Below are positions 57,044-64,000 of a stretch of 64,000 nt of DNA, piece by piece. The position numbers and the translations under genes were made by a program. Positions within the stretch are counted from its first letter, which is position 1. The number at the start of each line of letters is the position of its first letter. Origin of the DNA: Nitrosomonadales bacterium (GTDB taxonomy: Bacteria > Pseudomonadota > Gammaproteobacteria > Burkholderiales > Gallionellaceae); the NCBI GenBank assembly GCA_016214695.1, contig JACRNY010000001.1, forward strand, positions 248,001 through 312,000, written 5' to 3'. The notes under the pieces are model-generated. The model did not search any database and was not told the origin of the DNA. It worked only from the letters and a program-made list of their open reading frames with translations.

Positions 57044-57071
57044 AAGTGGGGGAGGCTTCGGCGATTTCAAG
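57044..57071 (-). promoter_or_regulatory. Sigma32-like heat-shock promoter of clpB
   Basis: On the minus strand CTTGAAA (57071-57065) is followed, after 13 bp, by CCCCACTT (57051-57044), close to the heat-shock consensus CTTGAAA-N13-CCCCATNT. It lies 37 bp upstream of the clpB start and overlaps the divergent nadC promoter region. Confidence 0.7.
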
Positions 57072-57111
57072 TCCCATCCTTTATACTACGCCCACAAACA
57101 AGGGAACGCCC

Positions 57112-57957
57112 ATGCCACACGCCAATCTCGTCCACCATATCCGTGCCAATGTCCGCGCCGCCCTCGATGAGGACATCGGCAGCGGCGACCTCACCGCGCA
57201 ACTGATCGCCGAGCACACCAGGGCGCATGCCACCGTAATCACGCGCGAGCCGGCCGTGCTGTGCGGCACGCTGTGGTTCGAGGAGTGCTTCCTCACACTC
57301 GACCCGGACTGCAAGATCAGCTGGAAATTCAGGGAAGGCGATAGCGTCGGGGCCAACGAGACGCTGTGCGACATCCACGGCGATGCGCGCGCGATGCTCT
57401 CGGCCGAACGTCCGGCGCTGAACTTCCTGCAGACGCTCTCGGCGGTGGCCACCAAGACACGGCGCTATGCGGATGCCACGCGGGGGCTGAAAGCGAAGGT
57501 CATGGACACGCGCAAGACGCTGCCCGGCCTGCGCATGGCGCAGAAGTATGCGGTGACGGTGGGCGGCGGGCACAACCAGCGCATCGGCCTGTTCGACGGC
57601 GTGCTGATCAAGGAGAACCACATCGCGGCGGCAGGCGGCATCAGCGAGGTGATGGAGCATGCCTTCCAGATCACGCCGCCGCACATCCCCGTGCAGATCG
57701 AGGTGGAATCGCTGACGGAGCTGGAGGAAGCGCTGCGGGCCGGGGCCAAACTCATCCTGCTCGACAACTTCTCGCTGGCGGATATGCGCCTTGCCGTGGG
57801 GCACGCTGCCGGGCGCGCCGAGCTGGAAGCTTCCGGCGGCATCACGCTGGAGAACGTGCGCCGCGTTGCCGAGACGGGCGTGGACCGCATCTCCGTCGGC
57901 GCTCTCACCAAGGATGTGGATGCCATCGACCTGTCGATGCGTATCCTGCTCCCTTGA
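57112..57957 (+). CDS. nadC: Nicotinate-nucleotide pyrophosphorylase (carboxylating)
   Basis: 281 residues from ATG 57112 (MPHANLVHHI); the in-frame extension to 57046 lies in the clpB promoter. Conserved blocks: DEDIGSGDLTAQL, NFLQTLSAVATKTRRY, DTRKTLPGLRMAQKYAV, GGGHNQRIGLFDGVLIKENHI, VEVESLTELEEAL-like and LDNFSLADMR. It converts quinolinate and PRPP to nicotinate mononucleotide in NAD synthesis. It is divergent from clpB. Confidence 0.95.
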   Translation: MPHANLVHHIRANVRAALDEDIGSGDLTAQLIAEHTRAHATVITREPAVLCGTLWFEECFLTLDPDCKISWKFREGDSVGANETLCDIHGDARAMLSAERPALNFLQTLSAVATKTRRYADATRGLKAKVMDTRKTLPGLRMAQKYAVTVGGGHNQRIGLFDGVLIKENHIAAAGGISEVMEHAFQITPPHIPVQIEVESLTELEEALRAGAKLILLDNFSLADMRLAVGHAAGRAELEASGGITLENVRRVAETGVDRISVGALTKDVDAIDLSMRILLP

Positions 57958-57964
57958 AGTATCC

Positions 57965-57992
57965 CGTCATTCCGGTGAAAGCCGAAATGACG
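57965..57992. repeat. Degenerate CGTCATTCCGG palindrome
   Basis: CGTCATTCCGGTGAAAGCCGAAATGACG belongs to the family at 39814, placed between nadC and trxC. Confidence 0.75.
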
Positions 57993-58075
57993 GTGTTCGA
58001 AGGCTTGTAGATCCCGGGCTTGAATTCTGCGCACAATATCCATATATTAGAATCTCCTAATTTGCTGAGATCATC

Positions 58076-58510
58076 ATGAGCGACCCCAAACATATCGTCT
58101 GCCCGCATTGCGATGCGGTGAACCGCGTCCCTGCCGACAAACTCGGCGAACACCCTGCCTGCGGCAAGTGCAAGCAGCCGCTGTTCACGGCGCACCCGGT
58201 GGAATTGAACGAGGGCAATTTCATGCGCCACATCGGCAACAGCGACATCCCGGTGCTGGTGGATTTCTGGGCGCCCTGGTGCGGTCCGTGCCGCTCGATG
58301 GCGCCCGCCTACGAGCAGGCCGCGCAACGCCTGGAACCGGGGATGCGCGTGGTCAAGCTCGACACCGAACAGGCGCAGCAGCTCGGCGCGCAATTCAACA
58401 TCCGCAGCATCCCGACGCTGGCGCTGTTCAAGGGCGGACGCGAAGTGGCACGACAGGCCGGTGCGATGGACGCCGCCAGCATCGTGGCCTGGGCGACTTC
58501 AAAAGCCTGA
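58076..58510 (+). CDS. trxC: Thioredoxin 2 (TrxC)
   Basis: 144 residues. The N-terminal zinc domain has two CxxC pairs (IVCPHCDAVN, PACGKCKQPLF), then a thioredoxin domain with active site WCGPC (DFWAPWCGPCRSM) and cis-Pro IRSIPTLALF. This is the TrxC class, a cytoplasmic reductase linked to oxidative stress. A second, divergent copy lies 89 bp downstream. Confidence 0.94.
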   Translation: MSDPKHIVCPHCDAVNRVPADKLGEHPACGKCKQPLFTAHPVELNEGNFMRHIGNSDIPVLVDFWAPWCGPCRSMAPAYEQAAQRLEPGMRVVKLDTEQAQQLGAQFNIRSIPTLALFKGGREVARQAGAMDAASIVAWATSKA

Positions 58511-58599
58511 TCGACAGCATCCGGAGCTGCGGCCGATCGCGCGCTTGATATTATTCAAGACACTCCCAATAATGGGGTCTCTGATCCGCGGGAGCCAGC

Positions 58600-59034
58600 A
58601 TGAACGATTCGACACATATCGTCTGTCCCCATTGCGATGGTGTGAACCATGTTTCGACCGGCGCGATCGCCGAGCAACCCGTCTGCGACGAGTGCAGGCA
58701 GCCGCTTTTTACCGCCCACTCGGTCGAACTCAACGAAAACAATTTCGTGCTGCATATCTCGCGCAACGATATACCGGTACTGGTGGATTTCTGGTCGCCT
58801 TCGTGCGGCCCATGCCGAATGATGGCGCCCGCCTACGAAAAGATCGCGCAACGCCTGGAACCCGGGTTGCGCGTTACCAAACTGAACATGGACGAAGCGC
58901 AGCAGATTGCCGCGCAATACAATATCCAATACTCTCCAACCCAGGTTCTGTTCAAAGCCGGCCGGGAAGTGGCTCGCAGAGCAGGCGCGATAGACGCCGT
59001 CTATCTTGAAGCGTGGGTCAAAGCCAAATCCTGA
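58600..59034 (+). CDS. TrxC paralogue with altered active site
   Basis: 144 residues, same layout as the upstream TrxC: zinc pairs IVCPHCDGVN and PVCDECRQPLF, then a thioredoxin domain. The active site reads DFWSPSCGPCRMM, so the Trp before the first Cys is Ser, and the cis-Pro region is IQYSPTQVLF instead of IRSIPTLALF. Both redox cysteines are kept. It is a tandem duplicate that has diverged and may use different partners. It is probably co-transcribed with the small lipoprotein gene after it. Confidence 0.9.
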   Translation: MNDSTHIVCPHCDGVNHVSTGAIAEQPVCDECRQPLFTAHSVELNENNFVLHISRNDIPVLVDFWSPSCGPCRMMAPAYEKIAQRLEPGLRVTKLNMDEAQQIAAQYNIQYSPTQVLFKAGREVARRAGAIDAVYLEAWVKAKS

Positions 59035-59045
59035 CGGGAGTGATG

Positions 59046-59231
59046 ATGAGATACCTGTTCGCAATCCTGGCAACTCTGGTTCTGTCGGCATGCGCCGATC
59101 CGGAACGCAATCTGTACGAAGGCATCAAGGCCAACAACGACGCCGGACGCTCGCCCAGTGAGCGCGCCATGACACCGGCGCCGAGCTACGACCAGTACAA
59201 GAAAGAACGCGACGCCGAGTCGGCCAAATGA
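59046..59231 (+). CDS. Small lipoprotein, 61 residues
   Basis: Lipobox LVLSACADP after a short signal; the mature part is charged (NLYEGIKANNDAGRSPSERAM, SYDQYKKERDAESAK). GGGAG at 59036 favours ATG 59046 over ATG 59043. It follows the second trxC-like gene by 11 bp, and its stop overlaps the start of the methyltransferase (ATGA, 59228-59231). Function unknown. Confidence 0.82.
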   Translation: MRYLFAILATLVLSACADPERNLYEGIKANNDAGRSPSERAMTPAPSYDQYKKERDAESAK

Positions 59232-59980
59232 CGGCGAAGGGCGCTGACCATTTCACCCCGGTCGCCACTCAGTACGCGACGTTCCGGCCTTCCTATCCCG
59301 ATGAACTGTTCGACTGGCTGGCCGACGTTGCGCCGCAGCGCGGGATGGCATGGGATTGCGGTGCGGGCAGCGGTCAGGCGACCGTTGCGCTGGCGCAGCG
59401 ATTCGCCCAAGTGATCGGCACCGACCTCAGCGGCGCACAACTAGCTGCCGCCCCCGCCCTGCCCAACGTGGAATACTGCACTGCTTCCGCCGAATCGAGC
59501 GGCCTGGCCGACGGTTCGGTCGATCTCGTCACCGTCGCACAGGCCATGCACTGGTTCGACCTGCCGAAGTTCTATGCTGAAGTCAGGCGCGTGTTGAGAC
59601 CGCGCGGCGTGCTGGCGGCATGGGGCTACAACCGCCTGCTCATCGCGCAGCCGGAAGTGCAGAAGCTGGTGGACTATTTCTACGAGGAAAAGATAGGCGC
59701 CTGGTGGCCGGCCGAACGCGTGCATGTGGAGAACGGCTACCGCGACCTGCCCTTTCCTTTCGCGCGCATCGCTGCGCCGCAGTTCTCACTGCACAAGAAC
59801 TGGTCGCGCGAGCAACTGCTGGGCTACCTGCGCAGCTGGTCGGCGGTGGCAAGGTTCAAGGCGGCGAACGGTGGCGATCCGGTCGATGCGCTGGCGGAGG
59901 AGATCGCGCCGTACTGGCCGGAGGGTCTGACGATGAAGGTGGAGTGGCCGCTGTTCATGCATGCGGGCCGGGTCGGCTAG
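59228..59980 (+). CDS. Class I SAM methyltransferase
   Basis: 250 residues. Motif I WDCGAGSGQATVALAQRF, then IGTDLSGAQL and VDLVTVAQAMHWFD, LRPRGVLAAWGYN. The family resembles trans-aconitate methyltransferase-like and other small-molecule methyltransferases; substrate is not deducible. Its start overlaps the lipoprotein stop, so the trxC-like gene, lipoprotein and methyltransferase probably form one transcript. Confidence 0.88.
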   Translation: MTAKGADHFTPVATQYATFRPSYPDELFDWLADVAPQRGMAWDCGAGSGQATVALAQRFAQVIGTDLSGAQLAAAPALPNVEYCTASAESSGLADGSVDLVTVAQAMHWFDLPKFYAEVRRVLRPRGVLAAWGYNRLLIAQPEVQKLVDYFYEEKIGAWWPAERVHVENGYRDLPFPFARIAAPQFSLHKNWSREQLLGYLRSWSAVARFKAANGGDPVDALAEEIAPYWPEGLTMKVEWPLFMHAGRVG

Positions 59981-59983
59981 CTG

Positions 59984-60112
59984 CCCCCCGTTCGTCCTGC
60001 CCCTTCGACTGCCTTTAGTCCTGCCCTTTCGACAAGCTCAGGACTAAAGGCTGGCGAAGGTCTTCAGTCTGGTGCGCCGTCCGTTCCTTCGACAGGCTCA
60101 GGACGAACGGGA
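59984..60112. repeat. TTCGACAGGCTCA repeat cluster
   Basis: CCCGTTCGTCCTGCCCCTTCGACTG, GTCCTGCCCTTTCGACAAGCTCAGGAC and GTTCCTTCGACAGGCTCAGGACGAACGG are members of the family at 40201, between two methyltransferase genes on opposite strands. Confidence 0.85.
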
Positions 60113-60142
60113 TAGAAGAGTTCAGAGAAAACAACCCATCCC

Positions 60143-60742
60143 TTATCGTTTGCGCGCTACCATGTCGATCAGCGCCGACATGCCGCTGTGGCCGGCACCC
60201 TCGCGGATGACGCTGTCATGCTCGTGCAGTTGCAGGATGTCCATATCGGCGAAGGCTCTGGCCAGCATGGCTTCGGTATAGAGGTTCTCGGCCTGCGAGG
60301 GACCGCCGGTCTTGTATTCCAGCTGGCGCGGTGTATAGCCCTGCAGCAACAGCAATCCGCCCGGTTTGAGACAGCGTTTGATGGCTGCGAACATCTGCTC
60401 GCGCTCGGGCGAGGTGACGAACTGGATGAAGATGGCCACGACCAAGTCGTAGTTATCGACACCCCAATCCCATTGCAGCAGGTCCACCTGCTCGAATGTC
60501 ATCGCCACACCGCGCTGCTGTGCGAGTTGTTTCGCCTTGCTCTGCGCGACATGCGAAGAATCCACCGACAGCACTTCCAGCCCCTGTTCCGCCAGCCACA
60601 CGCCGTTGCGGCCTTCGCCGTCGGCCACCGCCAGACATCTCATGCCCGGCTTGAGCAATGCCTTTTGCGCAACCAGGAAGGCGTTCGGCTCGGTGCCGTA
60701 GAAGAAGTCCTCGCCAGCATATCTCTCGTTCCAGATGCTCAT
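60143..60742 (-). CDS. SAM methyltransferase (TehB/NodS-like)
   Basis: 199 residues from ATG 60742 (MSIWNERYAGEDFFYGTEPNAFL). Motif I CLAVADGEGRNGVWLAEQG, then SVDSSHVAQSKAKQL and YDLVVAIFIQFVTSPEREQMF. The start overlaps the AEC-transporter stop (ATGA, 60739-60742). The family includes TehB-like enzymes linked to tellurite or thiol methylation; the substrate here is open. Confidence 0.88.
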   Translation of the reverse strand: MSIWNERYAGEDFFYGTEPNAFLVAQKALLKPGMRCLAVADGEGRNGVWLAEQGLEVLSVDSSHVAQSKAKQLAQQRGVAMTFEQVDLLQWDWGVDNYDLVVAIFIQFVTSPEREQMFAAIKRCLKPGGLLLLQGYTPRQLEYKTGGPSQAENLYTEAMLARAFADMDILQLHEHDSVIREGAGHSGMSALIDMVARKR

Positions 60743-61644
60743 ATCGTCCTCAACAGCAGCCACCACACGCTCAGTGTGATGAAAGAAAGTATCAAGCCGA
60801 CCGCCACCATCAGATTGGCGAGTTCGGGATCGAGATCGTGCTCGGAGGCGACGATGGAGGCGGTGATCATCGATGGCATGGCCGCTTCGAAGATGGTGAC
60901 CTGGATGGGCAGCCCCTGCGCACCGAGCAGCTGCACATACAGCAGGTAGATCGCCAGCGGTGCCAGCACGAGCTTGTAGGACAGACCCAGCGCCAGGTTA
61001 CGCCTGTGTTCGGCGATGTGCCCCAGACGCAACTGCATGCCGACCGATAGCAGCGCCAGCGGTGCCAGCGTGTCGCCCAGACGCTTCAGCAGCACGCTGA
61101 ACCAGTCGGCATATTCGACCGGTATCAGCAGCAATGCGATGGCGAGCGAGATGAACGGCGGGAACAGCGCGATGCGTTTGACGATCTCCGCCGCAGTCGG
61201 CCTGCCGGAAGAATAGATGCCCGCCACGGTGATGCCCAGCACGGAGAGCGCGAAGAAGGAGCCGAGCTGGTCGGCAACGATGGCGGTGGCCAGCCCCGCG
61301 CTGCCGAAATAGGCATCGACCATGGGCAGGCCGAAGAACGAGGTGTTGCCGAGACCGCCGACCAGCATCAGGGCACCGACCGTGGCGCGCGGCAACTGCA
61401 GCCAGCGCCCCATCAGCCAGAAGAACCCTGCCGACAGGCCGAACACGATCCACGCCATCGCCGCAACGAGGATCACATCGCCGGAGATATGCAGTTCGTG
61501 GATGTACAGCAGCGTCAGCGCGGGCAGCGAGACATGGATGATGAAGCTGTTGAGCGTGGCCGGCGCGTTGTCGGGCATACGCTTGTAGCGGCGCAGCAGC
61601 ATGCCGGCGATGAAGCAGAGGATGAGCAGGATGAGATTGTTCAT
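60739..61644 (-). CDS. AEC family transporter (auxin efflux carrier superfamily)
   Basis: 301 residues from ATG 61644. About ten hydrophobic helices arranged as two five-helix halves, with the broken-helix segments GGLGNTSFFGLPMVDAYFG and SALLVGLGLSxx-like LLSVGMQLRLG. Bacterial members export amino or organic acids such as malate or malonate. Substrate not determined. It is co-translated with the methyltransferase. Confidence 0.9.
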   Translation of the reverse strand: MNNLILLILCFIAGMLLRRYKRMPDNAPATLNSFIIHVSLPALTLLYIHELHISGDVILVAAMAWIVFGLSAGFFWLMGRWLQLPRATVGALMLVGGLGNTSFFGLPMVDAYFGSAGLATAIVADQLGSFFALSVLGITVAGIYSSGRPTAAEIVKRIALFPPFISLAIALLLIPVEYADWFSVLLKRLGDTLAPLALLSVGMQLRLGHIAEHRRNLALGLSYKLVLAPLAIYLLYVQLLGAQGLPIQVTIFEAAMPSMITASIVASEHDLDPELANLMVAVGLILSFITLSVWWLLLRTI

Positions 61645-61683
61645 GACTGCGCCATTGTGACACAGCAAGGCCCTGCCTAAGAA

Positions 61684-61707
61684 GCCGGAGGTGTCATCTC
61701 CTCCGGC
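61684..61707. terminator. GC hairpin after the FecR-domain gene
   Basis: GCCGGAGG and CCTCCGGC form an 8-bp stem with an 8-base loop between the FecR gene and the AEC gene. No long T-run follows on either strand, so termination is only likely, not clear. Confidence 0.4.
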
Positions 61708-61717
61708 ATGGCATGGC

Positions 61718-63064
61718 TTATGGAACGATCACGCACTCCTTGGGATCGGAGTCGTTGAACTCGACATTGCTGTCGCCGCCGAAGAAGCCCGGCATATATG
61801 ACAGTCGCAACACATCGGTGCCGGTGGCCAGGCCGCTCTCGCCGCCGCCTATGGTCAGGCTCTTGTCGCCCTGGGTGAGCACGATCTGACCGTCGTGGAC
61901 CGTCACGTACAGGCCGGCGCCGCCCGCATCAGCCCCGTTGAACTCCTTGTCGAAATCGACCGGGATACTGTCGGGACGCGGAGCACCGTTCTCGATGATG
62001 CTCTTGGGGATCAGCATGATGGGCACCGGCTTGCCGGTGTTCCTGGCGATGATGGCAGCCTGCTGCAGCGCGACTTCGAACGAGCCGTCGGGTGTGATGA
62101 ACACCACCTCGCCGGACCACACGTAGACGCCGGCACCTTCCAGCGGGTTGTCCTGGCTCGCGCCGGGATTGCCGCCGGTCGCACAGGCGCCGTTACACCA
62201 GGCATCGAAACCGGTGCCGCGGATGCCGATGGTGGCTCCCGCCACGCCAAACTTGTAGTCATCACGCTTCACGCGGCCGATCAGGCCGGTGACCACGCGC
62301 ACGCCGCCCTTGAGCAGGCGCAGCACGGCGCTCTCCTGAACGGTACCGGCCTTGTCGTACTTGAACTTCTCGACGTAGAAGGAACTGCTTTCCTGCAGGG
62401 TGATGCGGCTCTGATCGCGGAAGGCCACCACCGATTGCGACTTGGCTTCGGTGTTCAGCACATCGCCTTCATAGACCGAGGAACCCAGCAGCAGCTTGCG
62501 GACGTTGCCGAGTATGTCTTTCGCACTCATGCTGCCCTGCAGCAGCATCACCCGGCCGACCACCTGTCCTGCGGGTTGCTGCGGCGCCGCGGGCGCCTTG
62601 GTTGCATCGGCCTGGCAATCCTTCTCGCCGCACAGGCGGGTGCTGAAATCGGTCCCGCGTATGCCGATGGTCGCGGTCGCGGCGCGCAGCTTGTAGGCAT
62701 CCGGATCGCCACGCTTGCCGATCAGTCCGGTGACGGTGCGGAAACCGCCTTTGAGCAGACGGAAGATCGCGCTGTCCGCCTTCGGCTCATCCTGCTTGAA
62801 CTTGTAGGCCTCGATCTTCAGATTGGAATCGGGACGCATGGTCATGGTGGTGCCATCGTTCATCTTCACCTGGGCATAACCGTTGTCCGAAGTGGCCAGC
62901 ACATCGCCTTCCAGCACCTGGGCATTGGGCGCCATCACCTTGACGGTGCCGTCGGCCCGCTGCGCGATCATGCTGCCGCTCATGTAACCGATCTGGCCGG
63001 CGACCTCCGCGGCCATCGGCGAGGCACTGAGCGAAAGGAGAAGCAGTCCAAGTATCTTTTTCAT
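61718..63064 (-). CDS. Exported protein with two FecR domains
   Basis: 448 residues. Signal peptide (about 1-19). Two similar FecR-type regions are visible: first at about 22-145 (APNAQVLEGDVLATSDNGYAQVKMNDGTTMTMRPDS, FRLLKGGFRTVTGLIG, ATATIGIRGTDF), second at about 165-300 (GSSVYEGDVLNTEAKSQSVVAFRDQSRITLQESS, LRLLKGGVRVVTGLIG, AGATIGIRGTGF). The duplicated block suggests an internal repeat. FecR domains of this sort occur next to two-partner secretion and outer-membrane genes; the TpsB gene follows immediately on the same strand. Confidence 0.9.
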   Translation of the reverse strand: MKKILGLLLLSLSASPMAAEVAGQIGYMSGSMIAQRADGTVKVMAPNAQVLEGDVLATSDNGYAQVKMNDGTTMTMRPDSNLKIEAYKFKQDEPKADSAIFRLLKGGFRTVTGLIGKRGDPDAYKLRAATATIGIRGTDFSTRLCGEKDCQADATKAPAAPQQPAGQVVGRVMLLQGSMSAKDILGNVRKLLLGSSVYEGDVLNTEAKSQSVVAFRDQSRITLQESSSFYVEKFKYDKAGTVQESAVLRLLKGGVRVVTGLIGRVKRDDYKFGVAGATIGIRGTGFDAWCNGACATGGNPGASQDNPLEGAGVYVWSGEVVFITPDGSFEVALQQAAIIARNTGKPVPIMLIPKSIIENGAPRPDSIPVDFDKEFNGADAGGAGLYVTVHDGQIVLTQGDKSLTIGGGESGLATGTDVLRLSYMPGFFGGDSNVEFNDSDPKECVIVP

Positions 63065-63080
63065 ATCGTCACCTGCTCAA

Positions 63081-64000
63081 TCAAAACGTCGCCGAGACGG
63101 CGGCATGGATGCGCCAGTCGCCTTTCTTCTGTAGCGGGTCGGTCCCTTCTTTGCGGATGCGGGCCGCATCCATGCGGAAAGAGACCTCCTGCCAGGAGGT
63201 GCGCAGTCCCAGGCCATAACTGCCGATGGAGGCGCTCACCCCGCTCTTCGCGCGCACGCTGCCGCCGTCGAAGAAGGCCAGCACACGATTGGAAGTTCCC
63301 GCCAGGGACATTGCCGGACTGTAGCCTTCCAGGGTCCAGCGCGCGCCGCTCTCGCCCGCTTCACTGCCCTCGGTGAAGCCGCGCACCGCATTCATCCCGC
63401 CCAGACGCATCTGCTCGCCGAGGACCAGGATGTTGCGCGTCCATTGTCCGGTCAGCGCGGCTCTTGCCTGCCAGTCGTCCCCGAACGCACTCATATGGCT
63501 CAAGCCATAACGCACGATGCGGTATTTCACGTCGGGCTTAAGTATCCCGAGCGGGTCGTAAGCGGCGAACTGCTCTTTCTTGCCCTTGCCCGACATCGGC
63601 ACGTTGGCGGCAAAAGTCAGATCAAGATTCGTCTCAGCCTTTTCATGCCTGCCCTGCGCGACCACACCGAGGCTCAGCGGCGTCACCACGATTTCGTTGT
63701 ACAACACCACCGACTTCGGCTCGGTCTGTTCGATGCGCTTGAAATCGCGCCAGTCGAAACCATAGAGGATGCGCGGATCGAATCCGGCGATCTTTTCCAG
63801 CGCCTGGTTGTAGTGGGCATTGAGCAGAATGCCGCCACCCTGGAAGTTGGACAGGCCGCCGACGACCGAGTTGACGTTGGAATAACCGCCGAAGAACTCC
63901 ACACTGTCGCCGGACTCGTACAGCGGGATCTTGTAGCTGCCGCCGAACACGCGCACCCGGTTCATGTGTTGCGGTGACACCTGCATCTGCACCGTCCCCT
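63081..64000 (-). CDS. TpsB outer-membrane transporter (ShlB/FhaC family), C-terminal part
   Basis: The gene runs off the right edge; about 306 residues are visible. Beta-strand pattern of a 16-stranded barrel, conserved NAVRGFTEGS (the VRGF loop tip of Omp85/TpsB) and YSPAMSLA. It lacks its POTRA domains here because they lie beyond the edge. TpsB proteins export large TpsA adhesins or haemolysins; the partner must be outside the window. The FecR gene is 17 bp downstream. Confidence 0.9.
   Translation of the reverse strand, partial: GTVQMQVSPQHMNRVRVFGGSYKIPLYESGDSVEFFGGYSNVNSVVGGLSNFQGGGILLNAHYNQALEKIAGFDPRILYGFDWRDFKRIEQTEPKSVVLYNEIVVTPLSLGVVAQGRHEKAETNLDLTFAANVPMSGKGKKEQFAAYDPLGILKPDVKYRIVRYGLSHMSAFGDDWQARAALTGQWTRNILVLGEQMRLGGMNAVRGFTEGSEAGESGARWTLEGYSPAMSLAGTSNRVLAFFDGGSVRAKSGVSASIGSYGLGLRTSWQEVSFRMDAARIRKEGTDPLQKKGDWRIHAAVSATF

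Overview
The window is GC-rich, gene-dense chromosomal DNA, most likely from a betaproteobacterium. The basis is the gene set (dnaK-dnaJ, uup, mltC, alr, lplT, dbpA, clpB, nadC, trxC), the mix of c-di-GMP signalling proteins, and a sulfide:quinone oxidoreductase-like flavoprotein, which together recall iron/sulfur-oxidising Gallionellaceae or Nitrosomonadales. That placement is inferred from gene content; no rRNA is present to confirm it.

Layout. 1-8.1 kb: end of dnaK, dnaJ, a lemA/GIDE membrane pair, mltC, uup, a small membrane protein overlapping a bcp-type peroxiredoxin. 8.1-14.5 kb: tRNA-Arg(CCT), a 1150-aa PAS/GGDEF/EAL protein, a PAS chemoreceptor and a lipoprotein. 14.6-21 kb: alr, lplT, a CorC/HlyC-type protein, a GEMM-I riboswitch ahead of a 60-codon cysteine-containing ORF, an L,D-transpeptidase and ald. 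21-27.4 kb: a stress/hibernation-like block with a Lon-type protease, hpf, a zinc-ribbon protein, a SAP-like protein, an APH/AAA kinase and an unusual ClpX paralogue. 27.5-38.4 kb: esterase, ferredoxin-reductase, exonuclease, dbpA, thioredoxin-HEAT fusion, yjbQ, the SQR-like gene with a previously unlisted 53-codon ORF, sufS and a radical SAM gene.

38.5-47.2 kb is accessory DNA. It holds Fic, ORF6N, a methyltransferase, then two AT-rich genes (a TIR-like/TPR protein and a DUF4238 protein) that form a candidate anti-phage locus, a toxin-antitoxin pair whose toxin-like gene is frameshifted, and an S24-domain protein. Several dispersed palindromic repeats border it.

47.3-64 kb: a periplasmic binding protein overlapping a sensor diguanylate cyclase (NspS/MbaA-like arrangement), an RlmN-family gene carrying two in-frame repeat insertions, a second GEMM-I riboswitch with A at the ligand-selectivity position upstream of a membrane/ankyrin-like adenylate cyclase, clpB with a sigma32-like promoter, nadC, two trxC-like genes (one with a changed active site), methyltransferases, an AEC transporter, a double-FecR protein and a TpsB porin running off the end.

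The strongest lead is the second riboswitch. A cyclic-dinucleotide aptamer whose key base is A rather than G sits ahead of a cAMP-making enzyme, with a perfect 7-bp anti-Shine-Dalgarno helix between them. The TIR-TPR/DUF4238 locus is the second lead. Many intergenic regions are filled by dispersed palindromic repeats (at least six families).
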